DNA from: Pseudomonas sp. RIT409
GTDB taxonomy: Bacteria; Pseudomonadota; Gammaproteobacteria; Pseudomonadales; Pseudomonadaceae
NCBI RefSeq assembly: GCF_003052515.2
Contig: NZ_QARE02000003.1
Location: forward strand, 124,001-188,000
Length of the DNA stretch: 64,000 nt
Direction: 5' to 3'
Made by a program: the position numbers and the translations under genes. The notes below the pieces were generated by a model. The model was not told where the DNA came from and ran no database searches. It saw nothing but the letters and a program-made list of their open reading frames with translations. Below, one piece after another: positions 26,873 through 34,746 of this stretch; the first letter of the stretch is position 1, and the number at the start of each line of letters is the position of its first letter.

Positions 26873-28021
26873 GTGAGAGAAAGTTGGAGCGTACTCCAGT
26901 GGCTCAGCCGACTGGTGGCCCATGACACCACATCGAGCAAATCGAACCTGCTGCTGATCGAGGAAATTGAAACCTATCTGCAATCGTGGGGGTTCACTTG
27001 CCAGAAGAGCTTCGATGACGATAAACGCAAGGCCAACCTACTGGCTACCATTGGCGATCCGGAGCGTCCGGGAATGCTGTTTTCCGGGCACACCGATGTA
27101 GTTCCCGTCACCGGGCAATCGTGGGCTTCAGATCCGTTTCAGTTGTCCATTCGCGAGGGAAAAGCGTACGGTCGCGGCACGTGTGACATGAAAGGGTTTC
27201 TAGCCGTGCTGCTCAAGATGGTGCCCGACTGGGTGCGCTTGGCCGATCAGCAGACTACGCACTTGGCCTTTTCCTATGACGAGGAAATCGGCTGCGTGGG
27301 GGCTCGACGACTTGTACCGCTGATCTCCAACCTGCCCGCCCTTCCGAAAGGCTGCATCGTGGGAGAACCCACTTCCATGCAGCTGATTCTCGGGCACAAA
27401 GGGAAAACCAGTTACCAGGTCGATGTGCGCGGCTGCGAGTGCCACTCATCAATGCCTGCGCATGGCGTCAACGCCGTCGAAATCGCCGCCGAACTGATAC
27501 ATACGTTGAGCCTGCAGGCCAAACTCCAACGTACACGTGAGGGCGATAACCGGTTCGACCCACCCTACACCACGATTCACACCGGGACTGTACACGGCGG
27601 TACAGCACTGAACATTGTGCCTGGGGCGTGTGCGTTCGAATTTGAGATGCGTCACTTGCCAAGCGAAGACCCGACATCATTGCTCATGCATCTTGATGAT
27701 CAATCGAACCGCATATTGGATGAGCGCGCACCGGGTTTTGATCAAGCGAAGGTGCGTTTCAATATGCGCAGCAGCTACCCTGGCTTGCTAACGCATGAGA
27801 ATCAGCCTTTTGTTAGCCAAATCAAAAAAGCACTCGGGACGCCTGACCAGAGCTTCGTCAGCTTTGGGACCGAAGCCGGGCTTTATTCACAAGCGGGTAT
27901 CCCTACAGTGGTCCTCGGACCAGGTTCTATAAGCCAGGCACACAAGCCGGATGAGTTCGTGGCGCTGGACCAACTGATAAAGTGCGAGACGGTTATGAAC
28001 AAGCTTCTCAACGGCGGCTAA
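26873..28021 (+). CDS. M20-family peptidase, acetylornithine deacetylase (ArgE)-like
   Basis: A 382-residue dinuclear zinc amidohydrolase. The metal and catalytic motifs are in order: SGHTDVVPV, GRGTCDMKGF, FSYDEEIGCVGA, VGEPTSM, and a late His in ISQAHKPDEF. SSMPAHGVNAVE is the dimerisation-domain motif. It removes an acyl group from an N-acyl amino acid. GTG 26873 has AAGGGA 8 nt upstream; a TTG 18 bp earlier would be the longer alternative. It probably forms an operon with the aldehyde dehydrogenase. Confidence 0.88.
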   Translation: MRESWSVLQWLSRLVAHDTTSSKSNLLLIEEIETYLQSWGFTCQKSFDDDKRKANLLATIGDPERPGMLFSGHTDVVPVTGQSWASDPFQLSIREGKAYGRGTCDMKGFLAVLLKMVPDWVRLADQQTTHLAFSYDEEIGCVGARRLVPLISNLPALPKGCIVGEPTSMQLILGHKGKTSYQVDVRGCECHSSMPAHGVNAVEIAAELIHTLSLQAKLQRTREGDNRFDPPYTTIHTGTVHGGTALNIVPGACAFEFEMRHLPSEDPTSLLMHLDDQSNRILDERAPGFDQAKVRFNMRSSYPGLLTHENQPFVSQIKKALGTPDQSFVSFGTEAGLYSQAGIPTVVLGPGSISQAHKPDEFVALDQLIKCETVMNKLLNGG

Positions 28022-28074
28022 TGCGATCGGATGTGTCGGGCAAACCGACTTCGCACCAGCGGGCTTTTAACTCC

Positions 28075-28157
28075 CCTTTGGGTCGGTAGCTGTCGGCGAC
28101 GGGAAGGACCACAGATTTGTTGTGTCTTCTCATTTAGTCGCGATGCTTCATGCCGAG
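28075..28157. repeat. ~80 bp direct repeat A (left of porin remnant)
   Basis: From CTTTGGGTCGGTAGCTGTCG to CGATGCTTCATGCCGAG. It recurs at 28392-28473 with few changes. The two copies flank the porin remnant. Read on the minus strand, the block encodes the last residues KHRD-stop of the hypothetical gene at 28451 plus its 3' flank. Confidence 0.75.
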
Positions 28158-28160
28158 GCC

Positions 28161-28295
28161 TATGTCTTTCAAAGCGGCACTTTCAAATACCTCACTGTTC
28201 GCTGGCGGAACTCCTCCCTGCTCAGAAAATACGGCAGCAACAGTAGTTTCGACGAAAACCGCCTGATCATTCGGCACCCCGATTTGATTTTGTAA
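28161..28295 (+). pseudogene. 3' remnant of a second OprD-family porin gene
   Basis: 45 codons (YVFQSGTFKYLTVRWRNS to LIIRHPDLIL and a stop) nearly identical to the end of the intact porin at 9497-10801. The post-stop hairpin also matches. Everything upstream is missing and replaced by repeat A. This indicates that a second porin gene once stood here and was deleted by recombination. Confidence 0.85.
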
Positions 28296-28391
28296 TCTAT
28301 GACGGGGACTCGGCTCTGAGATCCCTACAACAGGATCCAGAGTCGAGACATCACGGGGCGATCTGCTTCTTGCTCGATCCCGCGAACGTCC

Positions 28392-28473
28392 GCCTTGGGT
28401 CGGTAGCTGTCGGTGACGGGAAGGACTACAGATTCGCTGTGTCTTCTCTTTTAGTCGCGATGCTTCAGGCCGA
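28392..28473. repeat. ~80 bp direct repeat A' (right of porin remnant)
   Basis: From GCCTTGGGTCGGTAGCTGTC to TCGCGATGCTTCAGGCCGAC. It is the partner of 28075-28157 and overlaps the 3' end of the minus-strand gene at 28451. Confidence 0.75.
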
Positions 28474-28960
28474 CTGACGCGCGGCAATTTCGGGATTCGA
28501 TACTTCCCCGTCTGTAAGGCCAGCAGACACGTTCTCTCATAGTTGGCGATTGCCGGACGATCGTCAGCTTTGCTTGCTTAGGAGCCTCTGACCTTGGCAT
28601 AAGTCCGGAGCCAACTCGGAAGGCGACCACATTGTCAGCGCCTCTAGCTAGAAAGCTCTGATCATTGAAAACCGTTTGCTTTGCTGCATGATCCGGCAGA
28701 AGGACTTCCGATGACGCTCGAAGCCATGATGAGTCGAGCCCCTGCCTCGTTACATGCGTCAGGGCTTGATCTCTTTCGGCAGGACTCTCCATTTGCTTGT
28801 GTGGTGGGTCGACGCTTGAAGATCGGCCGATCAACTGAAGGGCACCTACGGTGGCTAGGCTTCCGATCAGCAGGCAGATAAACGTACGGAAAACGTTCTG
28901 TTTGGGATGTCTTCGGAATACTCGTTCTGGGGCATCGCTGATGTCGGCTTTAATATCCAT
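28451..28960 (-). CDS. Hypothetical membrane-anchored protein
   Basis: A 169-residue protein I do not recognise. One hydrophobic segment near residues 24-43 (FRTFICLLIGSLATVGALQL) follows a charged N-terminus, so it is probably a single-pass inner-membrane protein with a periplasmic C-terminal part. Two cysteines (CWPY and SRNCRAS) lie close to the C-terminus. GGAG stands very near the ATG, so the start is uncertain. The last codons lie inside repeat A'. It may be an ordinary conserved Pseudomonas gene. Confidence 0.5.
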   Translation of the reverse strand: MDIKADISDAPERVFRRHPKQNVFRTFICLLIGSLATVGALQLIGRSSSVDPPHKQMESPAERDQALTHVTRQGLDSSWLRASSEVLLPDHAAKQTVFNDQSFLARGADNVVAFRVGSGLMPRSEAPKQAKLTIVRQSPTMRERVCWPYRRGSIESRNCRASVGLKHRD

Positions 28961-29132
28961 TCTCCGGCACGTCCATGTCTTCCTTCAATCATCCCTCACC
29001 TAGCGCTAAGGCGGCACGACTGCGGGCTAGCGGATGCAGGGATTCTCGGCCGGATTTAATCATACCAGGGCAATGCGAGGCGACCGCTCTGGTCAAAAAC
29101 AACCTGTCATCCCGAGTGCCGAACACTCTGCG

Positions 29133-29462
29133 TTACATCGGCTTGACCGATACTACTTCCACGTAACGGTATTTCTTCCTGGCTACCTTTGTGGCTTCCT
29201 GTTCCGCCAGTAGGGTACTCAGGGTGTCGGCCTCATGAACGATCTCAAACGTCTTGCCTTCAAACTCATTGCCCACCCGCAAAGTTACCTTCAGCCTCGG
29301 GGTAAGGGTCTTGGACGTCCTCTTCTCTGTAACCTTCGATACGGGCGCAGCAATGCCATCCGTTTGGACACCTTTCGAGGGAGCAGGGCTCACGGGCGCT
29401 GATATTGGAGCGTTGCCGAACAACGCCTGACGCATTTCTTCTTCGGTCAATTCACTGTTCAT
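29133..29462 (-). CDS. Hypothetical protein
   Basis: 109 residues with an acidic start (MNSELTEEEMRQALFGN), a proline/alanine-rich linker, then a basic C-terminal domain of about 60 residues (SKTLTPRLKVTLRVGNEFEG and KKYRYVEVVSVKP) that looks like a small beta-rich fold. GAGAAG precedes the ATG. I do not know its function. It lies just left of the second integrase module, in the accessory zone. Confidence 0.6.
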   Translation of the reverse strand: MNSELTEEEMRQALFGNAPISAPVSPAPSKGVQTDGIAAPVSKVTEKRTSKTLTPRLKVTLRVGNEFEGKTFEIVHEADTLSTLLAEQEATKVARKKYRYVEVVSVKPM

Positions 29463-29632
29463 GTTACTTCTCGGAGGTTGATCGCTAAACCGGCGGAATT
29501 ATACCACCTAGTCCCTACCAGAAAGTGCCTAGCGCAGGACTATCCATGGGTGACGAAGTCCCTGCGTCCAAAATTTTCTAATTCGATTACGCAATTCGAC
29601 ATCTTCTAGGATCAGACTCGGTAATCCTTGAA

Positions 29633-29650
29633 CCTCCTACAGATAGGAGG
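29633..29650 (+). promoter_or_regulatory. Hairpin sequestering the ribosome-binding site (copy 2)
   Basis: CCTCCTA, loop CAGA, TAGGAGG, identical to the stem in copy 1, 7 nt before the ATG at 29658. The bases on both sides differ from copy 1 while the stem does not. Confidence 0.7.
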
Positions 29651-29657
29651 CTTTTCG

Positions 29658-30282
29658 ATGAAAAAAAACTGTACAACGAGAAAATAGATCACCATGAAAC
29701 AAGGGGAAGCTTGTCGGTCAGAAGTCGCCACTGCGCCTGCGAGACATCTGGGGCATCCGTATCAGGCTGGAGCTTGCTGCGAGGGTCAGGGATCTCGCAC
29801 TCTTCGATCCGGCGATCGATAGCAAGCTACGAGCATGCGACTTGACCAAGCTGCGAGTTCGAGATGTCGCGCACGGAGCCCATGTGTCTTCGCGTGCCAT
29901 CGTAATGCAACAAAAAACTCATCGCCCTGTGCAGTTTGAAATCACGACTCAAACCCGAGCAGCCCTCGAAACGTGGTTGAATCAAGCCCGGCTGAAGAGT
30001 GAAGACTTCCTCTTTCCTAGCCGCCAAAGCACCTCTGCACATTTATCGACCCGCCAATACTCGCGCATCGTGAAATCTTGGGTAGCGTCCATCGCTCTTG
30101 ATCCGGCGTCATATGGGACTCACTCAAGGCGGCCGACCAAGGCTTCGTTGATTTATCGTCGGACCAAAAATATTAGGGCTGTACAGATACTATTGGGGCA
30201 CACCAAGCTGGAGAGCACCGTCAGGTACCTCGGCATTGAAGTTGACGATGCATTAGAGATGGCAGAGCAAACAGAGGTATGA
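29658..30282 (+). pseudogene. Minimal tyrosine recombinase, inactivated copy
   Basis: Second copy of the 475-1095 integrase. Net insertion of four bases in the first ten codons throws the frame into a TAG, and the conserved Trp codon in 'SPWNKG' is TGA here. From about 29697 the reading frame is open to the normal stop with all catalytic residues (SKLRACDL, QQKTHRPV, THSRRPTK, LLGHTKLEST, RYLG). The first in-frame start candidate is a TTG at 29842, after the first catalytic Arg, so a working enzyme is unlikely. Confidence 0.8.
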
Positions 30283-30345
30283 CCAGCCAGGGACGGTAGT
30301 GATAACCGCCGCCGTCCTTGAGACGTCAGGTGCTAGGAAAAGCAC

Positions 30346-30552
30346 TTAGCCTCTGAAGCTATCCAATATTTCGTGGAGCGCTATCCAGGGAGACTCGGAT
30401 TCCGGATGACGGTGCTGACAGTGCTCGGTGTGTAGAAACGCCTGCTCCGCATCCATCAAACTCTGTCCTGCCAAACATCCCCGGCAGACCAATTTACCGT
30501 CTGATATCTGAAACGAAGCGTTCCATTGAAGCAGCCTGTCTTCTGTATCCAT
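30346..30552 (-). CDS. Small CxxC/His-rich protein convergent with the minimal integrase
   Basis: 68 residues: MDTEDRLLQWNASFQI, then a CxxC knuckle in KLVCRGCLAGQ, LMDAEQAF, and a second Cys/His cluster LHTEHCQHRH. The two clusters could hold one zinc ion. The start ATG 30552 has GAGAGGA upstream, conserved in the broken copy at 1159-1367. Differences between the two copies keep the first half readable, which supports a real gene. It ends 63 bp from the integrase stop, tail to tail. I know no function; a directionality or accessory factor for the integrase is one possibility. Confidence 0.55.
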   Translation of the reverse strand: MDTEDRLLQWNASFQISDGKLVCRGCLAGQSLMDAEQAFLHTEHCQHRHPESESPWIALHEILDSFRG

Positions 30553-30768
30553 GGCGTCAGTCCTCTCGCTCCGGTGAGATTCTCAACATACCCTTTTGCA
30601 GCGGCGTGTAAACACTCAATTGAACCACCTCGATTGAGGGACTCTTCAGATTGGCGGCTACCGGCCAGAAGCGGACCGCAGCAACCGGCTCAACTGAGCC
30701 CAAAACCGGAGCGATCCGCTTGGTCTAAAGTTTGAGGTCCACCCCATAAAAGTACCCACGGCAGGACT

Positions 30769-31845
30769 ATGGCAGAAGAAACTGCGAAGACGACTCAAAC
30801 CCTCCTTTGTTCTGAATGCTTCACGGATGAAGGACTGCGGATAGATGCATTCAAGCTCGGCACCGAGGAGCATGTGAAATGTCCGAACTGCCACAGCGAA
30901 GAGGGCCGAAAGCTGACGAAGGAGCTTATTGAAGCTCTTGCATGGCGTTTTTTTGTGGGTGGTACTACCGTCCGTTGCGACTACGGTGCAGCGCCTGTAA
31001 TTCAGTGCAACGAGCATCACTATGGGAGGAGCGATATATCGCCATCGATCTGGCTCAAAGATGACATCAGGCTTCTTGAGGAGGCTGCTCAGCTTGGCTT
31101 CTTCCACTACGGCCCACGCCTTTGGATGGTTGGCGAAGTCGAGCCACTTAAGGAGCTTCAGGACGAATTGAAGCGGTCGAACATCATCAAGCGCGTAATG
31201 AAGGAATATCCAGAAAAGACACTTGAAGCGGGTCAGAAATTTTATCGCCTACGAATTTGCCCACAGCGTCCAAGTGATCCAGCAGAGTACGACAGCCCGC
31301 CTACTGCACTCGCAGGAAAGGGGCGACTCGACTCGCCAGGCTTTCCTATAATGTACGGATCGCAGGACATCGACGTTTGCATCCATGAATGCCGAGCATC
31401 GACAGATGACGACATCTACGTTGCTACCCTGGAGCCTAAGCGAAACTTACGGCTTTTGGATCTTACTCATCTTCTCGAAGAAGACGTGACGGAATTCGAA
31501 AGCTTGGATATGGCTATCCATATGCTCTTCCTGGCACGTTCCCACTCCTATGAAATTTCCAGAGCGATCGCATTAGCGGCCAAAGAAGCAGGCTTCGACG
31601 GCATAGTTTACCCGTCGTTCTTTAGTTTGATTCGCACTGGCGGCCATCCTTTTGAAACCGCCTATGGTATGTCACTGCGGCGCTGTCATCCTGATCGGGA
31701 AAAATACGCGGAGGCATACACAATCAAAAATTTTGCCCTGTTTGGACGTCCGCTGGAGAACGACCTGGTAAGCATCCAATGCATTAATCGTTTGGTACTC
31801 ACTCAGGTCGGGTATAGAGGGCACTTCGGTCCCGTGCAGTATTGA
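30769..31845 (+). CDS. RES-domain protein with N-terminal zinc ribbon
   Basis: 358 residues. The N-terminus has a four-Cys zinc site (LLCSECF at 13-19, VKCPNCHS at 36-43) and a helical region. The RES domain begins at KFYRLRICPQR (~165), with GRLDSPGFPIMYGSQDIDVC and IHECR carrying the conserved Arg, Tyr and Glu, and FDGIVYPS near 295. RES toxins of the MbcT/ParT kind degrade NAD+, usually kept in check by an Xre/DUF2384 antitoxin; none is adjacent. The architecture resembles proteins with the HEPN/RES N-terminal domain linked to phage defence. Activity is inferred. Confidence 0.75.
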   Translation: MAEETAKTTQTLLCSECFTDEGLRIDAFKLGTEEHVKCPNCHSEEGRKLTKELIEALAWRFFVGGTTVRCDYGAAPVIQCNEHHYGRSDISPSIWLKDDIRLLEEAAQLGFFHYGPRLWMVGEVEPLKELQDELKRSNIIKRVMKEYPEKTLEAGQKFYRLRICPQRPSDPAEYDSPPTALAGKGRLDSPGFPIMYGSQDIDVCIHECRASTDDDIYVATLEPKRNLRLLDLTHLLEEDVTEFESLDMAIHMLFLARSHSYEISRAIALAAKEAGFDGIVYPSFFSLIRTGGHPFETAYGMSLRRCHPDREKYAEAYTIKNFALFGRPLENDLVSIQCINRLVLTQVGYRGHFGPVQY

Positions 31846-32271
31846 CCGAAATGTTAGAGGTGCTCAAATCAAAAGCGGCTACTGCCCTTCCTTGAAGGGC
31901 AGCTTCAGGTCGATACCTGCCGGCCAAGGCTTACCCATGCGCTGGTCAAATGGGATGCAAACGCTTGGTCAAGTCAGATGCAATTTCCTACCACGGGCTG
32001 GGTGTACTAGGGAGGGAGGCAGCGATTCCCCGTACTACTACCCTTTGGGCAGTGCGATTACGTGACGGCTCACGAACGGGCAAACTTTCTCTCGTCAGCC
32101 CGGCAGGATGCTCGGACATGGGTGACGCCGCCCATAAGTGCCTGGGGCGGCGTAGCGTGATCAAGCCTCTCCGTCAGCATCAAGGAAAGACGCTGATGAG
32201 CGTGCTTCAAGCTGAATGGGCCTTCCTGAACACTACGAGTATCGCCTGTGATCTGATCCATGATTCATTTC
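31846..32271. other. Intergenic region, no gene seen
   Basis: Short open frames here lack ribosome sites and family resemblance. Imperfect inverted arms (TGACGCCGCCC and GGGGCGGCGTAG near 32123-32154) could form a weak hairpin. Confidence 0.4.
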
Positions 32272-33327
32272 CTAGGTCGTTTTGAGGATTTGGCGTTTTC
32301 GTTGCCTTGCAGATGGGGGGGGCTCGCTTCCATCTTTCGGGGCAGGCCCAACACCTTGAGCGTGGCGCAGCTGTTCGTTCTCATTCTGCAGTGACGTGAT
32401 CCTCGCTGCGGTTTCGCGCTCCTGCAGTTCTGCGACAGTGGCCGCCTTGTGCAGGGCTTTGACCTCTTCACGCAGCTCGGAGAGCTGTCCGTTTAGATGC
32501 TCAGCCACGCCAGCAGTTTTTGCCTCTCCTTGGCGCGATGTCTCAACCTGGATGTTGAGCGACTGAATCAGGGCTTCCTGAGTACGTAAGGATTTGGCTT
32601 GCTGCCTGGCTTCCCCAAGCAACCGTTCGTTATCACGATTGAGCCGCGTCGACTCATCTTGTTTCACCGCAATCGTTTCTCTCAGCTTTCGCTGCTCGAC
32701 CTGCATCTCATGCAACTGAGACTCATGCTTACGGTGATCCTGATCTCGTTGCTCCTTCGCCGCCTCTCGATAATGCTCTAGGGCCCCACGTGCCTGAACA
32801 TGCTTTTCCTCCAGCGACTGGATGTGCTTGTCCTTCTCTACAACTAGAGCCTCGAGGTCGCTGCAGCGCTGGCTGAGCCCCGCGTTTCGTGTCAACTCAG
32901 CCTGTAACGAGGATTGGGCGGTTGCGATTTCAGCACTCTGCACTTCCAGCGCAGCATGCTGGGTGGCCGACTTACGCTCGACCTTCGCCAGCGCGGATGT
33001 GAGTTCGAGAATGTGGGTCTCGAGAGTAGTGCGCTCCAAGGCAAACGCCGCGGTGGCCTCGGAGATGGTTTCTTGGCCCTCCTCCATAAGCTGATCCAGC
33101 AGCGTTTGCACCATACCGCTGAGCGCGTCTCCTAGGCGTTCCCGTGATACGGGAGCAACCGCTGGGCTGGAAGCTTCAAGCTCTTTCAGGTACCGAGAGA
33201 TCGTGGTCTTGGAGCCCGTATTTCCGAGCTCAACCCGCACAGCGTCAATGGTGGGATTGACTCCTTTGGCCAGCAGTGCCTGACGTGCTTTTTGCACGAT
33301 AGCCTTGTTGATTCCGCCTCTGGCCAT
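32272..33327 (-). CDS. KfrA-like DNA-binding coiled-coil protein
   Basis: 351 residues. The N-terminal ~110 residues match the KfrA DNA-binding domain: GGINKAIVQKARQALLAKG, then PTIDAVRVELGNTGSKTTIS and RYLKELE. From about residue 115 to 320 it is a long charged coiled coil with heptad-like repeats and few prolines. KfrA proteins are plasmid/island autorepressors and nucleoid-type organisers. AGGAGG stands 4 nt before ATG 33327, and a dyad 24 bp upstream (33351-33379) is the probable autorepressor site. It is divergent from the tyrosine recombinase, a pairing that recurs on Pseudomonas islands. Confidence 0.88.
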   Translation of the reverse strand: MARGGINKAIVQKARQALLAKGVNPTIDAVRVELGNTGSKTTISRYLKELEASSPAVAPVSRERLGDALSGMVQTLLDQLMEEGQETISEATAAFALERTTLETHILELTSALAKVERKSATQHAALEVQSAEIATAQSSLQAELTRNAGLSQRCSDLEALVVEKDKHIQSLEEKHVQARGALEHYREAAKEQRDQDHRKHESQLHEMQVEQRKLRETIAVKQDESTRLNRDNERLLGEARQQAKSLRTQEALIQSLNIQVETSRQGEAKTAGVAEHLNGQLSELREEVKALHKAATVAELQERETAARITSLQNENEQLRHAQGVGPAPKDGSEPPPSARQRKRQILKTT

Positions 33328-33350
33328 GGGACCTCCTACGTTTTCGTACT

Positions 33351-33379
33351 GTGTTACATAACATGTAAATACGTAACAC
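33351..33379. promoter_or_regulatory. Probable KfrA operator (nested dyads)
   Basis: GTGTTAC (33351-33357) and GTAACAC (33373-33379) are perfect inverted arms; inside them TTACAT-AAC-ATGTAA (33355-33369) is a second perfect dyad. It lies between the KfrA start and the recombinase dyad. Autoregulation by KfrA is inferred from position and family behaviour. Confidence 0.6.
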
Positions 33380-33410
33380 GTAAAAAGTATTTTACGCTAT
33401 TTGATCCTGT

Positions 33411-33452
33411 CTTTCTAGAAAGACATAATGGAGACTTATGGCTTCTAGAAAG
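33411..33452. promoter_or_regulatory. Large dyad upstream of the recombinase, candidate recombination or operator site
   Basis: The left arm CTTTCTAGAAAGACATAA (33411-33428), a 7-nt spacer TGGAGAC, and the right arm TTATGGCTTCTAGAAAG (33436-33452) form an inverted repeat with about one bulge. Each arm itself holds the palindrome TTCTAGAA. Inverted recombinase-sized arms around a 7 bp spacer are what a tyrosine recombinase core site looks like. An operator role is the alternative. Confidence 0.55.
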
Positions 33453-33523
33453 CCCATTCCGCTTTCTGAGCGTCCAGATACCCTGCTCTTGGCGCGAACA
33501 CACCGACTTCAAGGTCAAGTGAG

Positions 33524-34459
33524 ATGGACAAGGCGAATCGATACCTACAGGCGGGTACCCGGGAAAACACGCGTAAGAGCTACCGGGCTGCGATTGAGCA
33601 CTTCGAGGTGACCTGGGGCAGCTATCTCCCTACGACAGCAGATGGAATCGTCCGCTATCTCGCGGAGTACGCCGACAAGCTGTCACTCAACACGCTCAAG
33701 CAACGCTTGGCGGCCTTGGCTCAGTGGCATATCACCCAGGGATTTCCCGATCCGACTAAATCTCCGAACGTGCGCCAGATGATCAAGGGCATCAGGGTTG
33801 TGCACCCTGCGAAGGTCAGACAGGCCGCCCCGCTGCTGATCAGGCATCTGGAACAGGTGATTGATTGGCTGGAGGCTGAAGCAGCGGCCGCGCATCAGCG
33901 AGGTGACTACAAATCGCTTGTTCGCCATCGCCGATCGGTGGCTATTGTGCTTATTGGGTTTTGGCGAGGATTCCGTGGCGACGAGCTCGCCAGGCTAACC
34001 GTCGAAAACACTGAGGCATCAAGTGGCGAAGTGATCAGCTTTTATTTGCCATACACCAAAGGTGATCGCGCACATGAGGGGCAGACCTTTCAAACGCCGG
34101 CGCTGACGAAGCTTTGCCCTGTGGAGGCGTACATCAACTGGATCACTGTTGCCGGACTCACCAATGGGCCCGTGTTCCAGCGGATTGACCGCTGGGGAAA
34201 TCTCTCAGGTAAAGCCATTCAGCCTCATAGCCTGATCCCGCTGCTCCGTAGGATCTTCAAAGAAGCGGGCCTGCCGGAGGCCCTCTACACGAGCCACTCG
34301 ATGCGTCGGGGTTTTGCGACCTGGGCGTCGGCCAATGGCTGGGACATCAAGGCACTAATGGGTTATGTCGGGTGGAAGGATATGAAGTCTGCGCTGCGCT
34401 ATGTGGACTCAAGCGTCTCTTTTGGCCACCTAGCAATCAAAGCCCAGCATGGGTACTGA
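33524..34459 (+). CDS. Site-specific tyrosine recombinase (island integrase)
   Basis: A 311-residue phage-type integrase. The N-terminal SAM-like core-binding domain covers about residues 1-100 (NTRKSYRAAIEHFEVTWG, LSLNTLKQRLAALAQWH). The catalytic residues are Arg in FWRGFRGDELARL, Lys in LPYTKGDRAHEG, His/Arg in TSHSMRRGFATWA, Trp in the second His position (YVGWKDMKSA) and Tyr in LRYVDSSV. AAGG lies 9 nt before ATG 33524. It is divergent from the KfrA gene over a 196 bp region with two dyads. It probably mobilises the defence island to its right. Confidence 0.92.
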   Translation: MDKANRYLQAGTRENTRKSYRAAIEHFEVTWGSYLPTTADGIVRYLAEYADKLSLNTLKQRLAALAQWHITQGFPDPTKSPNVRQMIKGIRVVHPAKVRQAAPLLIRHLEQVIDWLEAEAAAAHQRGDYKSLVRHRRSVAIVLIGFWRGFRGDELARLTVENTEASSGEVISFYLPYTKGDRAHEGQTFQTPALTKLCPVEAYINWITVAGLTNGPVFQRIDRWGNLSGKAIQPHSLIPLLRRIFKEAGLPEALYTSHSMRRGFATWASANGWDIKALMGYVGWKDMKSALRYVDSSVSFGHLAIKAQHGY

Positions 34460-34746
34460 CGCCGAATTGACCCCTTCCGGCGCTTAGGTGGCTCAGGCTG
34501 TCAAACCTGGAGACACCTAACCGTCAGTCTTTGGCAGATCAGATGTGGTGCCTTAGCGACTCGGTAACAACTGCCGACGAGCATGCTCAACGTCGTAGTG
34601 TGGTTCATCGGGCAGTGGCTCAAATTACCACACCAGAGTGAGTGCTCTACCGTTAGGGGCCGGCGGACTCACCGTCCAAACTCCAGTATTAGAGCCAAGG
34701 GTGTCCGCGTTTTTTCAAGCGGACACGATCACTCACAATCGCTAGG
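34460..34746. other. Convergent intergenic region with a hairpin
   Basis: No gene. GTGTCCGC (34701-34708) and GCGGACAC (34719-34726) form a perfect 8 bp stem with a T-rich 10-nt loop, placed between the ends of the integrase and the glycosylase-like gene. There is no U-tract on either strand, so only weak terminator evidence. Confidence 0.45.

Larger units (their letters stand above)
29608..30675. repeat. Direct repeat copy 2: minimal-integrase module
   Basis: Second copy of the module at 416-1490, in the same orientation and about 29.2 kb away. It starts at TTCTAGGATC and ends near GGCGGCTACCGGCCA. Here the integrase is broken and the small CxxC gene intact, the reverse of copy 1. Exact ends are approximate. 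Confidence 0.85.

Noticed and set aside
31950..32285. 111-codon plus-strand frame between the RES and KfrA genes
   Set aside because: No ribosome site, composition not protein-like.
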